Shown in pieces: positions 14,601 through 19,291 of a stretch of DNA of 19,291 bases; the stretch's first letter is position 1; each line of letters opens with the position of its first letter. The translations under genes and the position numbers were made by a program. The stretch is from JBOHNM01 sp050730675 (GTDB taxonomy: Bacteria; Planctomycetota; Phycisphaerae; Phycisphaerales; UBA1924). The notes under the pieces are model-generated. The model worked only from the letters and a program-made list of their open reading frames with translations, was not told the DNA's origin and did no database searches. The DNA is taken from contig JBOHNM010000076.1 of assembly GCA_050730675.1 (NCBI GenBank), forward strand, positions 1-19,291, written 5' to 3'.

Positions 14601-15569
14601 TTATCCGGCCGTTGAAAGCGGTTGCTGGGCCCGGCGGAGGCGGCGGAAGACCCAAGCGGAAGAAACCAGCCCCACCGGCAGTGCGCAGGCGATTTCACAG
14701 GCCCGGTTGATCAGGTCCGCCGTCAGGCCGGGGGCGAGGGCCGCCAGCCCCGCCGCGGCCCGGGTGGATGAACCGGTCTGTGAGGCCGACCACCCGACCA
14801 CCCACTCGCGCAGGCCGAATTGGACCGGGAACTGCCCGGCGATCTGGCTGACTCCGGCGATGGCGACGACCACGCCCGGGGTGAGCCCCTCGATCCCGAC
14901 GATCTTGAACACCAGGGCGTAGCGGATCGCCCAGATGTACGTGTCCAGCGAGCGGACCAGGGCCGCCAAGGTGCAGCGGGCGACCAGATCCGTCGCGGAG
15001 AGCTTGCCCTTGGACTTGGAGATGCCCCACAGGATCGGGGCTGAGACAACCATGATACCCACGACCATCTGCGCTCCGACACGGGCCGGCGGCGTCGTCA
15101 GCGCCACCGCCAGCGCGATGCCCGCAAGCCCGCTGGCGAATGCCAGCGCCAGCGCCATCAGCGACGTGGCGATGGGGATGCCGCTGATCGCTCGGTGGTA
15201 GGCGACGCGCCCCACCAGGCCCGGCTTCATCGGCAGCATGTTGAGGAGCCACGCGCTGCCGAGCAGCGCTGACATTTCCCAGAATCCAACACGTCCGTAG
15301 CGGTTAGTGATGATCCAGAAAATCACCGAGGACAGCAGCCAGTTCACCAGGGGCAGCAGCACGATCGCCGCGATCATCCACGGCGGGGACGTTCTCGCGG
15401 CCGCCCAGGCATCCGCAAGGGCGCTCGACTGGCGGGTGACCACCCACACCGCCGCGACCAGCAGGCACAGGCCGAAGGCGAACATGGCGACTGACCACGC
15501 GCGCCGGCCCGCACGCACGGGGTGAGCGGAGTCGGGCGTGATGCGGCCGGGGCCGTGGGAAGTGGCCAT
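14601..15569 (-). CDS. Multi-TM protein resembling LPG-synthase TM / UPF0104 family
   Basis: This is a 322-residue inner-membrane protein from the ATG at 15569. The frame extends to 15758, but that part is antisense-type Arg/Pro/Ser-rich sequence overlapping the upstream gene, so it is rejected. About seven to eight hydrophobic segments are seen. The first is near 26-45, and NMLPMKPGLVGRVAYHRA follows the third. A second landmark, QIAGQFPVQFGLREWVVG, resembles the PxxxGxxE-type loop of lysylphosphatidylglycerol-synthase membrane domains and AglD-like proteins. No catalytic soluble domain follows, so lipid flipping or transport is possible but unproven. It begins 25 bp after the helical-repeat gene. 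The start has no ribosome site but has TATTGT 6 nt before it. Confidence 0.75.
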   Translation of the reverse strand: MATSHGPGRITPDSAHPVRAGRRAWSVAMFAFGLCLLVAAVWVVTRQSSALADAWAAARTSPPWMIAAIVLLPLVNWLLSSVIFWIITNRYGRVGFWEMSALLGSAWLLNMLPMKPGLVGRVAYHRAISGIPIATSLMALALAFASGLAGIALAVALTTPPARVGAQMVVGIMVVSAPILWGISKSKGKLSATDLVARCTLAALVRSLDTYIWAIRYALVFKIVGIEGLTPGVVVAIAGVSQIAGQFPVQFGLREWVVGWSASQTGSSTRAAAGLAALAPGLTADLINRACEIACALPVGLVSSAWVFRRLRRAQQPLSTAG

Positions 15570-15575
15570 CTGGTC

Positions 15576-15581
15576 ACAATA
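15576..15581 (-). promoter_or_regulatory. TATTGT element 6 nt before the 15569 start (leaderless candidate)
   Basis: TATTGT on the minus strand ends 6 nt before the ATG at 15569, inside the 25-bp gap after the preceding gene. No Shine-Dalgarno tract is visible. It may allow separate leaderless transcription of the membrane protein gene. Confidence 0.3.
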
Positions 15582-15594
15582 CCGTGGCGGCCGG

Positions 15595-18234
15595 CTACTT
15601 CGCCGGGGTGTTGAGCGTGCCGGGGCGCTTGGGCTCGAGCATGCGCGAGTATGAGCGGGAGGTCGTCTTGAGACGGTCGCGCAGCAACCCCGCCAATGTC
15701 GGCAGGCGCGGGTGGCTGCTGGCCGCCGCGAGGGCGAATGTCGGGTCGTCCGGCTCATCCGCGCGGGTGACCAGGCGCAGAAGAAGGACCTGCGGGTCGG
15801 TGTCGGCCTCGTCGCGGATGGCCCGGTCGAAGGCCTTCATTCCCAGGGCCATGCGCCCGGTCGGGAGCGAAGTGAGCATGAGCGAGCGGATGGTCGGATC
15901 GCCCTTGCGGTAACGGTCGATCAATGCGGCCGCGATCGCCTGGGCGTCCTCGGCGCGGAGCTTACCCGTCGGGTTGCTCTGCATCATCCGGACGCGCGCC
16001 AGCGACAGGGTGTTGAGCAGCTCGGCGGTCTGGGCATTGGCGATCGCCTCGAGCAGTTGCTCCTGCGTCATGTCCGGCTGCGGAATGGAGGAGCGGAAGA
16101 CGGGCTCGATCTCCACGGTGGTGGAAAAGACGCCCGGACCGGGAACGCGCGACTCGCCGACGATGAACCCCTGCATCGCCCGCCACCCCTCGCGCAGGCG
16201 ATCGCCGGCGAGGAACGTGAGCAGCCATCCTCCGAAGCCGGGCTCGGCCCAGACATTGGCTACCAACTCCTCGCGGGGCGCCAGTCGCAGGCGCCGGTCC
16301 ACTTTGATCACCTCGGGGACGGTCTGGTCCACCAGCAGGTCCGACCCGCGCGAGATGCGCGGGACCAGGAGGATGCGGGAGTTGAGCGCCGCGTCGGCCC
16401 CTAGAGCCAACGGGATCGGGCTCATGTTGCGGATCCGCACCGTCAGCCGCACCGGCGACAGCGGGTCAAACCGGGTCGCGGTCGGCGAGATCGACAGCGA
16501 CTGAAAGCTCGAGGGCCGCTCGATCATCTCGTCCATCCACTGTGGCACTCCGGTCGCCTGCGCCTCCATCGCGCGGCTTAGATCTGTGATCGGTAGCGGC
16601 ACGCCCGCGGCCTGCGAGGCCTTGGTGCGGGCCCAGGCGCCCGTGATCGTGCCGGGGGTCAATGAGTACGCCGCGGCGTAGCGCGTCGCGGCCTCCTGGT
16701 TGTTGCCGGCGTCCTCGGCGAGCTGGCCCAGCGCGAGGCAGGCAAAGGGGTCCTCGACCGCGAGCGCCTCCAGGCGCGGCTTGGCCGAGGCGTCCTTGCG
16801 CCGCACCGCTCGCCACAGCTCAATGATCTCCAGCGAATCGGGCGACGTGCCCGGGTCGGCTTTGATGGCCTCTAACTCGGGTTCGATCTCCGTGAGCAAT
16901 CGCCCCAGACACAAGGCCGTGAATGTGGTCTCGCGCTGCCACAGCTTGTATTCGTCCTTGAGTTCCTGTTCGCTCAGCCCGCTGTGGCGCATGTTGGGAG
17001 TATCGATCTCGATCTTGATATCGTTCACCGTCTTGGCCATGTCCTGCAGCGCGGCGTCGCAGACATCCGGCTTGCCCGCCGCCAACGCCGCCGCCGCCAG
17101 TACCTGCGACAGCTCGAACGACAGGCGGATCTTGGTCGGATCGGGCAGGCGGTCCATGGCCTTGCCCTCCTTGGCGGCATCTTCGCGCTGCGAGCGGAGG
17201 ATCCGACGGGGCTTGTCGATCTTCTCCCACAGATCCTTGTACACGACCTCGGGGCCTTCGACCAGCCACTGCTGCGAATACTGCTGCGAAAGGAGCGACG
17301 GGTCCAGGGGCTGGAATGTTCGCTCACGGATGGCCGAGAAATTGCGGTAGAACCGCAGGGCACCGCGGTGGGCGCCGTACTGGGCCAGGTGCTTGCCGAT
17401 CGCCAGGTTGGTCTGATGATCCAGCGGGTCGGCCTTGAGCAGGTTCACCAGCATCTCGAATTGGCCGGAAGGGTCCTGCACGCGCGAGGCGTAGAAGCTG
17501 CACGCCAGGGCCGCAGCTTCCTTGTTCGTCTGGTCCAGACTTGTGGCCATCCCCAAGCGCTTGACGAATCCGTCGGCGTCCCCCTTCTCCCGCAGCAGCA
17601 GCGCGGAGTCCAGCGCCAGTCGGCTGCGCACCGAGGGGTCGATCGATTCGCCGCGAGGCCCCAGGAACGCGTCGTACAGCGCCAGACGCGCCTCCGCCGT
17701 CTGCGCCGCACTGATCTTGCCCGCGATCAGCGTGAGCTGCGCCCGGGTGTCGTTGGGCTCCAGCGTCACCAACCGCCGGTTGAGTTTCTGTACCAGTGCG
17801 TTCTCGCCCGACTGCGCCGCCGCATCGATCGCCAGACGCAGGATGTCCTGATTGTCGGGGACCTTGTCGGCCGCGGCCGTCAGCAGCGCCGCGGCGATCA
17901 AGTAATCCTCGGCGCGGGCGTTCTCGAGCACGCGCAGGTCCACCAGCGCGACCTGCGTCATCTGGTGCGCCAAGGCCTCACCCAGGATCTGCTCGGCCGG
18001 GCGGGTCTCTTCAACCTTGGACGGGGGTGTGGGGACGCCGTTCGATCGCGGAGTCGGTGCAGGCGTCGGAGCGGTCGCGCCGGGCATTGCGGGCGGAACG
18101 GTGGGTGGATTGGACGGAGGCGTGGGTGTCGCGGACGGAGGCTGAGCAAGCAACGGCACGCACAGACCGCTGGTCAGTGCCAGCGCCGCAGCGAGGTTCA
18201 ACCGGACCCAACGACCCGACAGCCGTTTGCTCAC
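15595..18234 (-). CDS. Large exported helical-repeat (TPR-like) protein
   Basis: This is an 879-residue protein from a GTG at 18234. GGAG lies 7 nt upstream and the GTG sits in a GTGA overlap with the preceding gene's stop, which favours it over the in-frame ATG at 18297 inside that gene. A signal peptide (about 1-30, ending LLA before QPPS) precedes a Pro/Thr-rich linker to about 75. Residues 80-560 are helical with TPR-like spacing (for example QILGEALAHQMTQVALVDL and ALRFYRNFSAI). Around 575-720 there is a beta-sandwich-like region (SPVRLTVRIRNMSPIPLALG). The end is helical with HEAT-like character. No enzyme motif is seen. It may be a periplasmic scaffold. Coupling to the small membrane protein suggests that they work together. 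Confidence 0.85.
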   Translation of the reverse strand: MSKRLSGRWVRLNLAAALALTSGLCVPLLAQPPSATPTPPSNPPTVPPAMPGATAPTPAPTPRSNGVPTPPSKVEETRPAEQILGEALAHQMTQVALVDLRVLENARAEDYLIAAALLTAAADKVPDNQDILRLAIDAAAQSGENALVQKLNRRLVTLEPNDTRAQLTLIAGKISAAQTAEARLALYDAFLGPRGESIDPSVRSRLALDSALLLREKGDADGFVKRLGMATSLDQTNKEAAALACSFYASRVQDPSGQFEMLVNLLKADPLDHQTNLAIGKHLAQYGAHRGALRFYRNFSAIRERTFQPLDPSLLSQQYSQQWLVEGPEVVYKDLWEKIDKPRRILRSQREDAAKEGKAMDRLPDPTKIRLSFELSQVLAAAALAAGKPDVCDAALQDMAKTVNDIKIEIDTPNMRHSGLSEQELKDEYKLWQRETTFTALCLGRLLTEIEPELEAIKADPGTSPDSLEIIELWRAVRRKDASAKPRLEALAVEDPFACLALGQLAEDAGNNQEAATRYAAAYSLTPGTITGAWARTKASQAAGVPLPITDLSRAMEAQATGVPQWMDEMIERPSSFQSLSISPTATRFDPLSPVRLTVRIRNMSPIPLALGADAALNSRILLVPRISRGSDLLVDQTVPEVIKVDRRLRLAPREELVANVWAEPGFGGWLLTFLAGDRLREGWRAMQGFIVGESRVPGPGVFSTTVEIEPVFRSSIPQPDMTQEQLLEAIANAQTAELLNTLSLARVRMMQSNPTGKLRAEDAQAIAAALIDRYRKGDPTIRSLMLTSLPTGRMALGMKAFDRAIRDEADTDPQVLLLRLVTRADEPDDPTFALAAASSHPRLPTLAGLLRDRLKTTSRSYSRMLEPKRPGTLNTPAK

Positions 18235-18545
18235 GCTGAGACTCCGAAGATGCGAAGAAGGATCAGACCGACTCCCGCGAATGATGCCAGTGCGCACAGG
18301 CCCTCAACGGCCCCGGTGATGCGCCGGTCGGCCCCGGGGAACAATCGGTCAGCCACCAAGGCCGTAAATACAAACAACCCCATCGCGATGAGGGTTGCGC
18401 CGAACAGGAGGCAGGCACCACGTATTTCGTGGAATCGCCACGACCACTCACCGATGGCCCATAACCCGCTGAAGACCAGCAGCCCAGCCCACAGAGTCGC
18501 CAAGCCGATCCGCACGATCAGGGTTGAGTGACCGGTGGTCGCCAA
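18231..18545 (-). CDS. Small three-TM membrane protein with TTG start
   Basis: This is a 104-residue protein. The start is a TTG at 18545, chosen because GGAGG lies 8 nt upstream. The next possible start, a GTG at 18515, has no ribosome site. Three hydrophobic segments (about 12-32, 44-65 and 78-100) fill most of the chain, with RFHEIRG and DRLFPGADRR as the polar loops. I do not recognise a family. Its TGA overlaps the GTG of the large helical-repeat protein, so translation is probably coupled. It lies 79 bp after rho. Confidence 0.75.
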   Translation of the reverse strand: MATTGHSTLIVRIGLATLWAGLLVFSGLWAIGEWSWRFHEIRGACLLFGATLIAMGLFVFTALVADRLFPGADRRITGAVEGLCALASFAGVGLILLRIFGVSA

Positions 18546-18569
18546 GCTCGCAGCCTCCGCGGGTGTACG

Positions 18570-18586
18570 CCCGGCGTCCTGCCGGG
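18570..18586. other. Hairpin between rho and the small membrane protein gene
   Basis: CCCGGC and GCCGGG form a perfect 6-bp stem with a 5-nt loop in the 79-bp spacer. Neither strand has a T-tract after it, so it is not a standard intrinsic terminator. It could be an RNA processing or stability element, or chance in GC-rich DNA. Confidence 0.3.
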
Positions 18587-18624
18587 GTTTGAGGAATCTA
18601 GCGTGGATCGCCGGTGTTTGCCCG

Positions 18625-19291
<667 letters not shown>

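Noticed and set aside
16984..18531. 515-codon plus-strand frame opposite the helical-repeat gene
   Set aside because: Arg/Gln/Leu/His-rich shadow composition without motifs. The minus strand has a signal peptide, a coupled start and repeat-type helices.

Overview
The window reads as ordinary chromosomal DNA of a high-GC, Gram-negative-type bacterium, most likely a planctomycete (Phycisphaerae-like). The lineage guess rests on many exported proteins, a Cys-type sulfatase with a formylglycine-generating enzyme (FGE), a small membrane protein ending in a CPYC...CPECG zinc ribbon of a style common in planctomycetes, a GldA/GldF/GldG-type ABC cluster, and long hypothetical exported helical-repeat proteins. 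It is inferred from protein features only. I found no tRNA, rRNA, CRISPR array, insertion sequence or phage gene.

Region 1 (1-9000) is a sulfatase locus. On the minus strand, an exported sulfatase (1859-4342) is followed by a lipoprotein with a duplicated domain (1169-1759) and an exported repeat protein running off the left edge (1-1029). Divergent from the sulfatase is an outer-membrane barrel of the family often labelled 'neuromedin U' (4811-5755, +). Then come an exported thioredoxin-like protein without CxxC (5778-6749, -), a second outer-membrane barrel (6852-7784, +) and an exported FGE with both copper-binding cysteines (7797-8921, -). Together they look like an envelope module: sulfatase, its maturase, two barrels and accessory exported proteins. 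The substrate is unknown.

Region 2 (9075-12915, +) is a tightly coupled three-gene ABC operon (ATPase, six-TM permease, GldG-like auxiliary protein) with ATGA overlaps. Its last gene overlaps the end of a convergent zinc-ribbon membrane protein gene by 66 bp.

Region 3 (12850-19291, -) reads from right to left: the C-terminal half of Rho, a 104-residue membrane protein with a TTG start, an 879-residue exported helical-repeat protein starting at a GTG inside a GTGA overlap, a multi-TM protein resembling the LPG-synthase/UPF0104 family, a DUF444 (YeaH/YhbH) von Willebrand A protein, and the zinc-ribbon protein.

Two start-site classes stand out. Eleven internal starts have a Shine-Dalgarno-like purine tract, one of them weak. 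The four that lack one (6852, 9075, 13320, 15569) all carry a TANNNT hexamer 3-8 nt before the ATG, which suggests leaderless transcripts. The convergent junctions are very tight and have no intrinsic terminator. I did not find a clear new defence or mobile system. The most interesting items are the exported FGE/sulfatase envelope module and the leaderless-start pattern.
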